Shown here: positions 1 through 9,992 of the stretch, piece after piece
Numbering within the stretch: the first letter of the stretch is position 1
Layout of the letters: the number at the start of each line of letters is the position of its first letter
NCBI RefSeq assembly: GCF_023715445.1
Contig: NZ_JAMBOD010000001.1
Span: 806,001-870,000, forward strand
DNA length: 64,000 nt
From: Fictibacillus nanhaiensis
GTDB taxonomy: Bacteria; Bacillota; Bacilli; Bacillales; Fictibacillaceae
Direction: 5' to 3'
Notes under the pieces: generated by a model
What the model was told of the DNA's origin: nothing
Seen by the model: only the letters and a program-made list of their open reading frames with translations
The model's database searches: none
Made by a program: the position numbers and the translations under genes

Positions 1-171
1 TTCATTCGTCAGTGTCTCGTTCGCTTGAATATTCACGCGTGATCCGCTTTCGAAATCTATGCCTAGCTTTAAGCCAATCGTTAGCAAGAAGATGATTCCC
101 GCAACAGTCAGGAGAGCAGAGATAATAAAGTAAAGGTTTCTGTTTTTTACAAAGTCGTAATTAAAGCTCAC
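1..171 (-). CDS. secF: SecF, Sec translocase accessory subunit (N-terminal part)
   Basis: This is the N-terminal end of SecF, which works with SecD in the membrane to drive late steps of Sec-dependent protein export using the proton gradient. Only 57 codons are inside the window; the gene runs off at base 1. The GTG start at 171 has AAAGGAG ten bases upstream. One membrane segment (about residues 13-32) is followed by a GLKLGIDFESG motif at the start of the external domain, as in SecF proteins. It overlaps the end of secD by 11 bases in another frame, so translation is probably coupled. In B. subtilis the two are one fused SecDF protein; here they are separate. Confidence 0.85.
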   Translation of the reverse strand, partial: MSFNYDFVKNRNLYFIISALLTVAGIIFLLTIGLKLGIDFESGSRVNIQANETLTNE

Positions 172-1477
172 GGATGTCACTCTCCTTTACACCGAACAAA
201 CCTGGCTTTTTATCCATTAGACGAGATTGTACCCATAAGCCCAGGAATAGTCTTGATCCAAATACAGCAGTAATAAAACTTGCCAGTACTGAAATAATTA
301 AAACTAACGCAAATCCTTTTACAGAACTTGTCCCATATGCAAATAAAACGGCTGCTGCAAGAATGGTTGTAATGTTTGCATCGAAAATTGTTGTAAACGA
401 GCGGCGGTTACCAGCCTTAAATGCACTTAATACAGATTTTCCGCTTCGCAGTTCTTCCTTAATTCGTTCATATGTGATGATGTTAGCATCAACAGCCATA
501 CCTACTCCTAAAATAAGGGCAGCAATACCAGGCAATGTTAAAACGCCGTTCATCAAATAGAAGATGGCCAAAATCAACCAAATATAGATGGTTAAAGTTA
601 AAACTGCGATAATTCCTGGTACACGATAGAAGATCAGCATGAATAAGAAGATTGCAGCTATACCAATAAAGCCTGCTAGAATCGTTTCATCCAACGCTTT
701 TTCTCCAAATTTGGCACCAACTGATGTGGAATAGATCTCATCTAGTTTTACAGGAAGTGCTCCTGCGTTTAAGATCTTCGCCAGACTTTGTGCTTCCTCT
801 ACTGAAAACTGACCCGTTATCGTAACGTCACTCTGTGTAAGAACTTCATTTACATAAGGAGCAGAAATATATTTAGGTTCTTTGCCTGCCATCTCTTTTT
901 TTACTTCTTCTTTAAAAGAATCCCCTTTTTCATAATCGAGCCAGATGACAAGGCGGTTTTCACCTTGCGGCTTACGCTTAAGGATCTCTTCTGTTACTTT
1001 TGCAAACTTATCCGCATCTTTCAGCTTTAAGGAAACGATCGGTTTATTGCTATTAGGTTCAAACGTTTGCTTTGCTCCGTTCCCTTTTAAGTCAGAACCA
1101 TCTAGAAGCACTTTATCGTCTACATCACGAAACGTTAATTCTGCTTGAGTAGACAATAATTCACGGGCTTTGTTTTGGTCAGATACCCCAGCCAGCTGAA
1201 CACGGATCCGGTTATCACCTTCAATTTGTATTTCAGGTTCAGAAACACCAAGTACGTTGATACGGCTATTTAATGCTTCTACTGTACTTTTTAACGTTTC
1301 TTCTGTAACCTTTTGACCCTTCTTGACTGGTTTTACTTCATAGAGTACTTCAAAACCACCTTGAAGGTCGAGTCCAAGCTTTGTCCCTTTTACAATCTTT
1401 TCTGTTGTAAGCCCTATAAGAGCGGCAAACATAAGAAGCACCACAAAAAAGATAACGATCTTACTTCTTTTTATCAC
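161..1477 (-). CDS. secD: SecD, Sec translocase accessory subunit
   Basis: SecD of 438 residues, the partner of SecF in the protein-export machinery. A first membrane segment (residues 7-25) is followed by the LGLDLQGG motif (about 34-41), a large external domain, and a C-terminal block of five membrane segments that includes the conserved GVGMAVDANI stretch and ERIKEEL. The start is GTG with GGAGG about 8 bases upstream. The reading frame stops at 161, just inside the start of secF. The length fits a stand-alone SecD and not the roughly 750-residue SecDF fusion known from B. subtilis. Confidence 0.93.
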   Translation of the reverse strand: MIKRSKIVIFFVVLLMFAALIGLTTEKIVKGTKLGLDLQGGFEVLYEVKPVKKGQKVTEETLKSTVEALNSRINVLGVSEPEIQIEGDNRIRVQLAGVSDQNKARELLSTQAELTFRDVDDKVLLDGSDLKGNGAKQTFEPNSNKPIVSLKLKDADKFAKVTEEILKRKPQGENRLVIWLDYEKGDSFKEEVKKEMAGKEPKYISAPYVNEVLTQSDVTITGQFSVEEAQSLAKILNAGALPVKLDEIYSTSVGAKFGEKALDETILAGFIGIAAIFLFMLIFYRVPGIIAVLTLTIYIWLILAIFYLMNGVLTLPGIAALILGVGMAVDANIITYERIKEELRSGKSVLSAFKAGNRRSFTTIFDANITTILAAAVLFAYGTSSVKGFALVLIISVLASFITAVFGSRLFLGLWVQSRLMDKKPGLFGVKESDIREL

Positions 1478-1638
1478 TTCAAGAAACCTCCTTCATGCTG
1501 CATCAAAAAACAACATAACTATGTATGAGTACAAATACTAATCCTTCCCATTATAGCGATTGTTGTTTTTTTCTGTCAATTTGTCCTGGAAATATTCATA
1601 AATAAAACATAAAAATAAAAGTGGCGCATAGTCCACTT

Positions 1639-1893
1639 TTACTTTTTAACGTCCTCTGTATACGATTGGATAGTCAGCCAAGTCATAAAATCATTAAGTG
1701 ATAGAGACAAAATGTAATCAACCAGTGTGTGCAGACGAGGATCCTCTTTCTTTTTCTTTAACCTGGCCAAAACACACTTCCATATTTCTTCTTCAGTTAC
1801 ACTTTCATACCCCATATAATGAAATTCTTCTTTTTTACTCTTTACCGCCGGCTGAACTTCGTCTTTCCATTCTGTAAAATGAATGTTTTCCAT
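1639..1893 (-). CDS. comN: ComN-like post-transcriptional regulator
   Basis: A small acidic/basic soluble protein of 84 residues with no signal peptide or membrane segment. Its position between secDF and the divergent spoVB, and its size, match B. subtilis ComN (YrzD), which affects localisation and output of the comE mRNA in late competence. The N-terminal half has the pattern WKDEVQPAVxSKxxEF and the C-terminal part is predicted to be helical. A good ribosome site (GGGGAG) lies before the ATG. It is separated from secD by 161 bases. The function is taken from the family; nothing in this window shows that this strain is competent. Confidence 0.8.
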   Translation of the reverse strand: MENIHFTEWKDEVQPAVKSKKEEFHYMGYESVTEEEIWKCVLARLKKKKEDPRLHTLVDYILSLSLNDFMTWLTIQSYTEDVKK

Positions 1894-1992
1894 GTTCGCT
1901 CTCCCCTTTCGATATGAAACAAGCTGTCATGACGGTTCATGTATCGTGCATATAGTGAAGTATGAGATTGTCCCAGGAAAGGACAGGTTAAT

Positions 1993-3543
1993 ATGACTAA
2001 ACAAACACTCGTACAAGGTACGTTATTGCTCATTTTAGCAGGACTCATCACCCGGATTCTTGGATTCGTAAACCGAATTGTTATGGCCAGGGTTATGGGA
2101 CACGAAGGTGTAGGGCTCTACATGATGGCAGTCCCGACATTTTTGCTTGCTGTAACTTTAACCCGGTTAGGTCTTCCTATCGCTATTTCGAAGCTTGTAG
2201 CAGAAGCTGATGCTACGGGAGACCGGTCAAAGGTTAAAAAAATATTAATTGTGTCCTTAGCGGTTACAGGAGTTTTAAGTCTCGTCATAACAATAGGGTT
2301 ATTTATTGCCGCACCTTTGTTAGCAAAACACTTCTTTACTGACGATCGGACGATATGGCCATTACTAGCAATTGCACCCGTTGTTCCGGTTATTGCAGTT
2401 TCCTCCGTTTTGCGCGGTTATTTTCAAGGCCTTCAAAATATGAGGCCATCTGCTTATTCACAAGTAATTGAACAAGTTGTGAGAATTGCACTTGTTGCCT
2501 TGCTCACAGGATTATTTCTTCCTTATGGTGTGCATTTTGCTGCAGCGGGCGCCATGATTTCCGTAATTATAGGGGAACTGGCATCCCTTTTATACATGTT
2601 TTCCATGTTTAAAGTTAAGAAAACGATGCGGATTCGCAAAGGGTTCTTCAAACAGCTAAAACAAGGGCATCAAACATTAAAGGATTTATTGAATATTGCA
2701 CTTCCTACAACAGGAAGTCAACTGATTGGCTCTGTATCTTACTTTTTTGAACCGATCGTAGTCGCTAACAGTTTAGCCATTGCAGGAGTTACAACTGCAG
2801 TTGCAACCGCTCAATATGGAGAACTGGCAGGTTACGTCATACCTTTATTATTTTTACCCACATTTATTACCTATTCGCTTTCTGTTTCTTTAGTCCCTGC
2901 CATCAGCGAGGCCAATGCACAAAAAAAATACCATCTTATTGAGCATAGATTAAACCAAGCATTAAAACTGTCCATGCTATCAGGCGGCATTGCTGTTATT
3001 ATTCTATACGTTTTTGCTGTGCCTATCATGGATTTAATGTACAATTCTCCTGCATCAGCTTCTTATGTAAAAATCATGACACCTTTTTTCTTTTTTCTTT
3101 ATTTCCAAGGACCGCTACAAGCTGTACTTCAGGCGTTAGATCTTGCAAGATCTGCTATGATTAACAGCTTAATTGGAGCAGTAGTAAAATTGGCAGCCAT
3201 TTTTGCGCTCGCAACTCGTTCAGAATTCGGCATCATGGGTGCTGCACTCGCTATCGTAATAAGTATTGTTGTTGTAACACTACTCCATTTTGCTACTGTT
3301 ATTAAAGCCATAAGTTACACAATAGTAGTAAAGGATTTTGCTTTTTGTTTGTTCTCAATCTTTATTACAGGAGCAGGAGCGGTTTACCTTTACCGATTTA
3401 TGATGCCGCAGTTCCCGCCCATTCAGGGACTTATTTTTTGTGTTTCCGCTACTTGCGCCATTTATTTATTCACACTGATCTTCTTTAAACTTCTTGGAAA
3501 AGAAGATCTTAAACATATCCCTATCATAAAACGATGGGTTTAA
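1993..3543 (+). CDS. spoVB: SpoVB, MOP-superfamily lipid II flippase-like protein
   Basis: A polytopic membrane protein of 516 residues with about 14 hydrophobic segments, matching the stage V sporulation protein B family of the MATE/MurJ-like exporter superfamily. Members are needed for spore cortex synthesis, probably by moving lipid-linked peptidoglycan precursor across the outer forespore membrane. The N-terminal part begins TKQTLVQGTLLLILAGLITR, typical of the family. AAAGGA precedes the ATG. It is transcribed away from comN and convergent with yrbG, with a strong terminator directly after the stop. Length is normal for the family. Confidence 0.93.
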   Translation: MTKQTLVQGTLLLILAGLITRILGFVNRIVMARVMGHEGVGLYMMAVPTFLLAVTLTRLGLPIAISKLVAEADATGDRSKVKKILIVSLAVTGVLSLVITIGLFIAAPLLAKHFFTDDRTIWPLLAIAPVVPVIAVSSVLRGYFQGLQNMRPSAYSQVIEQVVRIALVALLTGLFLPYGVHFAAAGAMISVIIGELASLLYMFSMFKVKKTMRIRKGFFKQLKQGHQTLKDLLNIALPTTGSQLIGSVSYFFEPIVVANSLAIAGVTTAVATAQYGELAGYVIPLLFLPTFITYSLSVSLVPAISEANAQKKYHLIEHRLNQALKLSMLSGGIAVIILYVFAVPIMDLMYNSPASASYVKIMTPFFFFLYFQGPLQAVLQALDLARSAMINSLIGAVVKLAAIFALATRSEFGIMGAALAIVISIVVVTLLHFATVIKAISYTIVVKDFAFCLFSIFITGAGAVYLYRFMMPQFPPIQGLIFCVSATCAIYLFTLIFFKLLGKEDLKHIPIIKRWV

Positions 3544-3544
3544 A

Positions 3545-3570
3545 GCAGCCATGTTGGCTGTTTTATTTTT
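3545..3570 (+). terminator. Terminator after spoVB
   Basis: A CAGCCA/TGGCTG stem with a 3-base loop is followed by TTTTATTTTTTTT. It begins one base after the spoVB stop codon and reaches into the end of the convergent yrbG gene. Confidence 0.85.
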
Positions 3571-4222
3571 TTTCATTTTTTTCGTCCACATACAATGAAC
3601 CATCCTCATTCAGTGTACAAAATGATATCCCTTTAATATCTTTAAATCCCGCTTTTTTTAGTTCCTGTCTAAGCCAAAATCCAGTTTTATTAACTTTTTC
3701 TAAATTATCTTCAAGTACTTTTCCGTCGAGAACGAGTGGCAGTATCATCTGTAGCGGGCTATTGTCTGTATCTTCATGCCTCTTAATAACTGACAGTTTT
3801 CCTGTTGTCTCCAAAACACCAAATTCCACTTCATTCAGGCTTCTAATATTATTTTCCCTTAATTGCGTTAGCAGGTCATCAAAGTTATAACGCTGTTTTC
3901 GCATTTCTTGTTCGTCAACTTTTCCTTCTTTTATAATGATCGAAGGCTTTCCGTCAACCAGCTCTCTCATTTTTCTGCTCTTTAAAGAAATGATTGCCAG
4001 AATAAGCTGTATTCCCAGCAAGACAAATATGGAAACAAGGGAATTTACCATTGGGATTTTGGGGTCCTCAATTGAGATAACGGCTAGTTCAGCAATCATA
4101 ATAGATATTACAAAGTCAATAACTGATAATTTCCCTATTTCTCGTTTACCCATCATACGAAAAACAACAACAATTAAAAAATATATAAAAAGCGTTCTAA
4201 AGATGATCGTATATAACTCCAT
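3563..4222 (-). CDS. yrbG: YrbG-like DUF421 membrane protein
   Basis: A protein of 219 residues with three membrane segments in the first 85 residues and a soluble C-terminal domain, the layout of the DUF421 family (YetF/YrbG/YkjA). Visible family signs are RxMGKREIGKLSVIDFVISI after the first segment and the GKPSIIIKEGKVDEQ stretch. The start ATG at 4222 has AAGGAGGGG 6 bases upstream, so the longer upstream reading frame is rejected. Members are linked to spore and membrane functions, but the biochemical role is not known. It stands alone between spoVB and yrzE. Confidence 0.85.
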   Translation of the reverse strand: MELYTIIFRTLFIYFLIVVVFRMMGKREIGKLSVIDFVISIMIAELAVISIEDPKIPMVNSLVSIFVLLGIQLILAIISLKSRKMRELVDGKPSIIIKEGKVDEQEMRKQRYNFDDLLTQLRENNIRSLNEVEFGVLETTGKLSVIKRHEDTDNSPLQMILPLVLDGKVLEDNLEKVNKTGFWLRQELKKAGFKDIKGISFCTLNEDGSLYVDEKNEKK

Positions 4223-4407
4223 AAATTCCCCTCCTTCCATATTATTTTCTTTGTTAGTGTGGCACAGATATGAAAAATAATAATACGAAGGTTTTGCCAA
4301 GTATTGAAATTATGGAAAGTAGAGGGAAAAATCCATTGCTTGTACTTCTATTTTTAATTACGGATGAATAAAGTATATAGAAAGCTTGCAGGATAAGGAG
4401 GATTAAA

Positions 4408-4797
4408 ATGGGGATTAAGCATATGTTTTCTTCAATGGGACGCGGTTTGGCAGCCATTCTTCTTATGATTATGGTTTGCAGTTTAGTTCTTTCACTTTTA
4501 TTGCGATTTACTGGCCTGACAGAGCCCTCTCTAAAATGGGTAACAATTGGATTATCCTTTTTATCTTTATTTATCGGGGGACTTATATCAGGGAAAAAGG
4601 GACAAAGCAAGGGCTGGCTGCTGGGTGGTGGAACAAGTCTTCTGTTTTCATTTCTTGTTTTTCTTATACAATATTTAGGCTATCAAAGCACATTTAACTC
4701 ATCGCAATATATGTATCATGGTCTGTTCCTGGTATTAGCGATGATTGGAGGAATTATGGGTGTTAATTTAAGCAGCCACAAACAATCATATAAATAA
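4408..4797 (+). CDS. yrzE: YrzE-like TIGR04086 family membrane protein
   Basis: A small integral membrane protein of 129 residues with four hydrophobic segments and two short glycine-rich loops (GLISGKKGQSKGW, GGIMGVNL). Size, topology and its position between yrbG and yajC match YrzE of the TIGR04086 family, whose function is unknown. AAGGAGG lies before the ATG. It is convergent with yajC and the two share a two-way terminator. Confidence 0.82.
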   Translation: MGIKHMFSSMGRGLAAILLMIMVCSLVLSLLLRFTGLTEPSLKWVTIGLSFLSLFIGGLISGKKGQSKGWLLGGGTSLLFSFLVFLIQYLGYQSTFNSSQYMYHGLFLVLAMIGGIMGVNLSSHKQSYK

Positions 4798-4827
4798 GAC
4801 CCGTCTAAGGACGGGTCTTACTTTTTC
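4795..4827. terminator. Two-way terminator between yrzE and yajC
   Basis: An 11-bp perfect stem (TAAGACCCGTC / GACGGGTCTTA) with a TAAG loop is followed by CTTTTT on the plus strand. The minus-strand tail (TTATTTATATG) is also T-rich, so it can end both convergent units. Confidence 0.9.
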
Positions 4828-4828
4828 A

Positions 4829-5098
4829 TTATAGTGCAGCTTCTTCTTTTACTTCACGAATAGCATTACGGTCAAATGTTAATTTAGCTCCATCATTTGA
4901 ACGAATAACTGCAATCGTATCATCAATACTTTCCAATGTACCGTGCATACCGCCAATTGTTACAACCTTGTCGCCTTTTTTCAGATTTGACTGCATATCT
5001 CTAACCGCCTTTTGTCTCTTTTGCTGTGGACGGATAAGCAGGAAATAAAAAATAGCAAACATAAAGATAATCGGTAATAAACTTTTAATTGCATCCAT
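4829..5098 (-). CDS. yajC: YajC, Sec preprotein translocase subunit
   Basis: An 89-residue protein with one N-terminal membrane helix (about residues 5-21) ending in LLIRPQQKRQK, then a small soluble domain (GDKVVTIGGMHGTLESIDD). This is the YajC signature. YajC associates with SecD-SecF at the Sec channel. It is the last gene of the ruvA-ruvB-yrzS-queA-tgt-yajC series, 24 bases after tgt, and is followed by the shared terminator. Confidence 0.95.
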   Translation of the reverse strand: MDAIKSLLPIIFMFAIFYFLLIRPQQKRQKAVRDMQSNLKKGDKVVTIGGMHGTLESIDDTIAVIRSNDGAKLTFDRNAIREVKEEAAL

Positions 5099-5122
5099 TT
5101 TTTCTTCACCCCTTTCAATTAG

Positions 5123-6265
<1,143 letters not shown>

Positions 6266-6280
6266 TTAAGAAAATCCCCC

Positions 6281-7309
6281 TTAAAGTATAAGCATCGCAT
6301 CACCGAAACTGAAAAAACGATACTTTTCTTTAACGGCTTCATTGTATGCTTCCATCACAAACTCTTTAGTTGCGAATGCACTTACCAACATAATTAACGT
6401 TGATTTTGGCAAATGAAAATTAGTAATTAGTCCATCGATAGCTTTAAATTCATAACCTGGATAAATAAATATATCTGTCCAGCCGGAATCTTCTTCAAAC
6501 CTTCCGTTAAAATTATTTGCGACGGTCTCAAGTGTACGGGTGCTTGTTGTTCCAACAGTAATAATCCGTCCACCTGACTTTTTTACATGGTTTAAAAGTT
6601 CCGCAGTCCCTTTACTAACCTGGTAAAACTCCGTATGCATATCATGCTCAAAAATATTATCAACGCTAACAGGCCTGAACGTTCCTAAACCTACGTGCAG
6701 AGTTATAAAAGTCACATGAACACCTGACTCTTTAATCTCTTCGATCATTTCGGACGTAAAATGCAACCCTGCCGTTGGCGCTGCGGCTGATCCTTGATGT
6801 ACAGCATATACAGTCTGATAGCGGTCTTTTTCTTCAAGCTGTTCTTTTATATACGGGGGAAGCGGCATCTGCCCGAGTTCATCAAGCAGCTCATAAAAAA
6901 TTCCTGAGTAGATAAATTTCAAATGTCTCCCGCCATGTTCACTTTCACCCACACAAACTGCTTTTAACCTTCCATCTCCAAAAGTGATCTCAGTTCCATT
7001 TTTTATTCGTTTAGCGGGTTTTACAAGTGTTTCCCAGGTATCTTGACCTTCTTCTTTTAAAAGCAGAATTTCAACTTTTGCACCAGTATCCGTTTTTTGG
7101 CCAAAAAGTCTGGCAGGAAGAACGCGTGTATCATTCAAAACGAGGCAGTCTCCCTTTTTTAAGTGATTCCTCAAATCATAAAAATGCTCATGAGATATTT
7201 TCTTTTGTTCTTTATTCAATACCATCAGCCTGGAGGAAGCTCTGTTTTCCAGTGGTGTCTGTGCAATTAATTCTTCAGGCAGATAGAAATCAAAATCATT
7301 TACTTTCAT
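6281..7309 (-). CDS. queA: S-adenosylmethionine:tRNA ribosyltransferase-isomerase
   Basis: QueA moves the ribosyl part of S-adenosylmethionine onto preQ1 in tRNA, giving epoxyqueuosine. The 342-residue sequence starts [19 protein letters not shown] and has the family motifs [30 protein letters not shown] and [11 protein letters not shown]-like [12 protein letters not shown]. It lies between yrzS and tgt with short gaps, so it is part of the same transcript. Length is normal. Confidence 0.97.
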   Translation of the reverse strand: MKVNDFDFYLPEELIAQTPLENRASSRLMVLNKEQKKISHEHFYDLRNHLKKGDCLVLNDTRVLPARLFGQKTDTGAKVEILLLKEEGQDTWETLVKPAKRIKNGTEITFGDGRLKAVCVGESEHGGRHLKFIYSGIFYELLDELGQMPLPPYIKEQLEEKDRYQTVYAVHQGSAAAPTAGLHFTSEMIEEIKESGVHVTFITLHVGLGTFRPVSVDNIFEHDMHTEFYQVSKGTAELLNHVKKSGGRIITVGTTSTRTLETVANNFNGRFEEDSGWTDIFIYPGYEFKAIDGLITNFHLPKSTLIMLVSAFATKEFVMEAYNEAVKEKYRFFSFGDAMLIL

Positions 7310-7327
7310 TGATATTATTCCTGCTTT

Positions 7328-7519
7328 CTATTTAAATCGTCCAATAATCATAAAGATGAGAGAAAGAACAACACTGATGATGATGGAAGTCATTATCGGA
7401 AAATACACAGTTGTATTTCCTTTTTTAAATACCATATCGCCAGGTAGCTTTCCGATAAACGTACCTATTAATCCTATAATAATAAGGACAATTCCTGCAA
7501 TAATAAAAAGCCGGTTCAT
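7328..7519 (-). CDS. yrzS: YrzS-like DUF2905 membrane protein
   Basis: A 63-residue protein with two membrane helices around the loop [14 protein letters not shown], the core of the DUF2905 family. The function is unknown. Its start overlaps the ruvB stop by 4 bases (ATGA), which suggests coupled translation. B. subtilis has the matching gene yrzS in the same position between ruvB and queA. Confidence 0.82.
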   Translation of the reverse strand: MNRLFIIAGIVLIIIGLIGTFIGKLPGDMVFKKGNTTVYFPIMTSIIISVVLSLIFMIIGRFK

Positions 7520-8517
7520 TCAGTGGAAGCCTCCAGTCCAAAATAATGATAGGCCTGTTCAGTTACCATTCTCCCTCTGGGTGTCCGCTGCAAAAAACCA
7601 ATCTGAAGAAGATATGGCTCATAAACATCTTCAATCGTCATAGACTCTTCCCCAATAGTTGCTGAAATGGTCTCAAGACCTACAGGACCACCTTTGTATG
7701 TATGAATGATCCCTAGTAATAATTTATGGTCAATATGATCCAAACCTAAACGGTCAACTTGAAGAAGCTCCAATGCTTTTTGACAAATAGGCAGTGAAAT
7801 CATATCTTTGCCTTCTACCTGGACAAAATCACGCACTCTTCTTAACAGCCTATTTGCTATCCTGGGTGTTCCTCTTGATCTTCTTGCAATTTCTTCAGCA
7901 GACATATCATCAACCCTGATACCAAACACATCACCTGTCCGTCTTACGATTTCCCCAAGTTCATCAGGTTTATAATACTCCAGTCTAGCCATAACCCCAA
8001 ATCGGTCTCTAAGCGGTGCAGACAGTGAACCTGCTCTTGTTGTCGCGCCTATAAGGGTAAAAGGAGGAAGATCTAACCGTACAGATCTAGCTACTTCTCC
8101 CTTTCCGATCACTATGTCTAAACAGAAATCTTCCATAGCTGAATACAATATCTCTTCAATTGCACGTGAAAGCCGGTGAATCTCATCGATAAACAGTACG
8201 TCTCCTGGCTCAAGTGATGTCAGGATCGCAGCCAGATCCCCTGGACGCTCTATGGCAGGTCCGCTAGTCGTACGCAAATTAACTTCCATTTCATTTGCTA
8301 TTATCGACGCAAGTGTTGTCTTCCCAAGACCTGGAGGACCATAGAGCAGTACATGGTCAAGGGGTTCATTACGCAGTTTTGCTGCTTTAATAAACACACG
8401 CAGGTTATCCTTTACTGATGATTGACCAATATATTCATCTAATGCTTCCGGCCGCAGACTTAATTCCATAACCGCTTCATCCTGACGTTCTTCTGAAGAA
8501 ACAATTCTCTCTTCCAT
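7516..8517 (-). CDS. ruvB: Holliday junction branch-migration ATPase RuvB
   Basis: RuvB is the hexameric motor that moves Holliday junctions together with RuvA. The 333-residue protein has Walker A GPPGLGKT (residues 60-67), Walker B LFIDEIHR, the sensor GATTRAGSL with its arginine finger, and a C-terminal winged-helix part ending in LQRTPRGR. The ATG at 8517 is preferred over a GTG 9 bases upstream because AAGGA sits 10 bases before it and homologues start MxERxVSSE. It follows ruvA by 13 bases. Confidence 0.96.
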   Translation of the reverse strand: MEERIVSSEERQDEAVMELSLRPEALDEYIGQSSVKDNLRVFIKAAKLRNEPLDHVLLYGPPGLGKTTLASIIANEMEVNLRTTSGPAIERPGDLAAILTSLEPGDVLFIDEIHRLSRAIEEILYSAMEDFCLDIVIGKGEVARSVRLDLPPFTLIGATTRAGSLSAPLRDRFGVMARLEYYKPDELGEIVRRTGDVFGIRVDDMSAEEIARRSRGTPRIANRLLRRVRDFVQVEGKDMISLPICQKALELLQVDRLGLDHIDHKLLLGIIHTYKGGPVGLETISATIGEESMTIEDVYEPYLLQIGFLQRTPRGRMVTEQAYHYFGLEASTE

Positions 8518-8530
8518 ACAATTCACGTCC

Positions 8531-9124
8531 TTATGAATTCATTAACTTCTTAAGAGCTGCTTTTACATACTCATTTGCAGACATTTTTTCTTTCTTAAGT
8601 TCTGGAAGCACTTTTTGAATTTCCTTTCTCCCATAACCCAGAACGGTAAGAGCCTCTATCGCTTCATCTAGCTCATCACCGCTTGTCTGAACTTCTGCAA
8701 AGAGACCTTCTGTTATTTCTGCGTCAGCAAAAATAGAAAGTTTTCCTTTTAAATCCAAAATGATCTGACGTGCTGTTTTTTTACCAACACCAGGAAACTT
8801 GGTTAAAAACTTTTCATCCTCATGCTCAATCGCATTAACAACTTGTATTGGCTGACCGAATGCAACAATAGCCAGTGCTCCTTTAGGACCAATTCCTGAT
8901 ACATTTAATAGCTTTAAAAATAAATCCCGTTCTTTACGGTTAATAAACCCATACAATGCAAGAACATCTTCTCTTACATAATGATACGTGTACACACTTC
9001 TTTGTTCGTTTAACTTATATATAAATGGGTTCGGACAAATCACTTTATATCCAATACCGTTATTATTAATGACAACGTATTCCGCAGTTATGTAATCTAC
9101 ATTCCCCGTAATGCTTTCTATCAA
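8531..9124 (-). CDS. ruvA: Holliday junction-binding protein RuvA
   Basis: RuvA binds four-way junctions as a tetramer and loads RuvB. The 197-residue protein shows the N-terminal OB fold ([12 protein letters not shown]...), two helix-hairpin-helix motifs ([12 protein letters not shown] and [13 protein letters not shown]) and the small C-terminal domain that contacts RuvB ([13 protein letters not shown]). The start is TTG with AAGGAGAG 7 bases upstream; no ATG or GTG fits the family start. bofC and csbX, which precede ruvA in B. subtilis, are absent here. Confidence 0.95.
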   Translation of the reverse strand: MIESITGNVDYITAEYVVINNNGIGYKVICPNPFIYKLNEQRSVYTYHYVREDVLALYGFINRKERDLFLKLLNVSGIGPKGALAIVAFGQPIQVVNAIEHEDEKFLTKFPGVGKKTARQIILDLKGKLSIFADAEITEGLFAEVQTSGDELDEAIEALTVLGYGRKEIQKVLPELKKEKMSANEYVKAALKKLMNS

Positions 9125-9300
9125 CTTTTTCTCTCCTTAGACGCTTAAACCGAGCGTATGTTTCTATCTCATATTGTAACACAGCATATCCTCTAATTCC
9201 TTATAAAAAGCGAAAATGAAACATCGTTGAATCCATAAAGAATTACGACGATTAATCTAATAGCAGAACGGTCGAAGGATTAGCCGGTTATCAATGAACA

Positions 9301-9328
9301 AAAAAGAGAACAGTTTAACCTGTTCTCT
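9301..9328 (-). terminator. Terminator after the YhcN/YlaJ lipoprotein gene
   Basis: Reading the minus strand, AGAGAACAG and CTGTTCTCT form a 9-bp stem with a 6-base loop, followed directly by TTTTTTG. It ends the safA - kinase - lipoprotein unit. Confidence 0.9.
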
Positions 9329-9333
9329 CATAT

Positions 9334-9921
9334 CTAACGATTATTTTCGAAAGGACGTTTTATCGCATTACCAAGATTGCTGCCTGCATCTACAATGTCG
9401 TCCATGATTCCACGTACATCGGTTTCTACTTCCGTGTAGGCACGGCCATCACGCAAGTCATTATCAACATTTTCAATGCGGTCTACGATCTTTTGATCTG
9501 AAACAACCTTTACTTCACGGTCTGGTGCGATCTTAGCTGTGGTTTCCCTGACTTTTTTGGTCAGTTGTTCCTTTTTATTTTCATCCGTGTCTACTCCTAC
9601 AATGACGGTGTTATCCTCAAGAATAACGTGAACATCGTCTACACCACGGATGTCATTCACTTTTTTTGCGATACGTTCAGCAAGTGCACCGTTATAATCC
9701 TCATGGTAAGTTGAGGTATGATCATTAACATCTCGATCTGCCATATCTGAGATGAATCCGCTTCCTCTGTCAAGATCACCACGATTATCTCCCTCATTCG
9801 TGTAGTATCCTATAGGGCGAACATCATTGTCATACTTGTCTTGGGATTCATTAACTCCGTTACAGCCTGCAAGACCTCCCGCGAGTATTGTAAAGGCGAG
9901 TGTTTTCACTATCGTTTTCAA
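9334..9921 (-). CDS. YhcN/YlaJ family sporulation lipoprotein (CoxA-like)
   Basis: A 195-residue lipoprotein: a basic-hydrophobic signal peptide ends in the lipobox LAGC (cysteine near residue 20), so it should be anchored on the outer face of a membrane. The mature part has the YhcN/YlaJ domain, seen in AERIAKKVNDIRGVDDVHVI and the following VGVDTDENKKEQ stretch. In B. subtilis CoxA, a cortex-associated member of this family, is encoded beside safA; here a kinase-like gene is inserted between them. GGAGG precedes the ATG. A role in the spore cortex is inferred from family and context. Confidence 0.85.
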   Translation of the reverse strand: MKTIVKTLAFTILAGGLAGCNGVNESQDKYDNDVRPIGYYTNEGDNRGDLDRGSGFISDMADRDVNDHTSTYHEDYNGALAERIAKKVNDIRGVDDVHVILEDNTVIVGVDTDENKKEQLTKKVRETTAKIAPDREVKVVSDQKIVDRIENVDNDLRDGRAYTEVETDVRGIMDDIVDAGSNLGNAIKRPFENNR

Positions 9922-9992
9922 TGGAAAAACCTCCTTTCACCTATAGGTTGGCAAGAGGAGGCTTTAATTAATCTGTTAAATGTAGGATAGAA

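Noticed and set aside
4254-4610. Minus-strand ORF of 118 codons opposite yrzE
   Set aside because: Overlaps yrzE almost fully, is rich in unlikely composition and lacks a ribosome site; yrzE has family features.
7310-7327. A preQ1 riboswitch before queA/tgt
   Set aside because: The gaps are only 18 and 15 bases, too short for the element.
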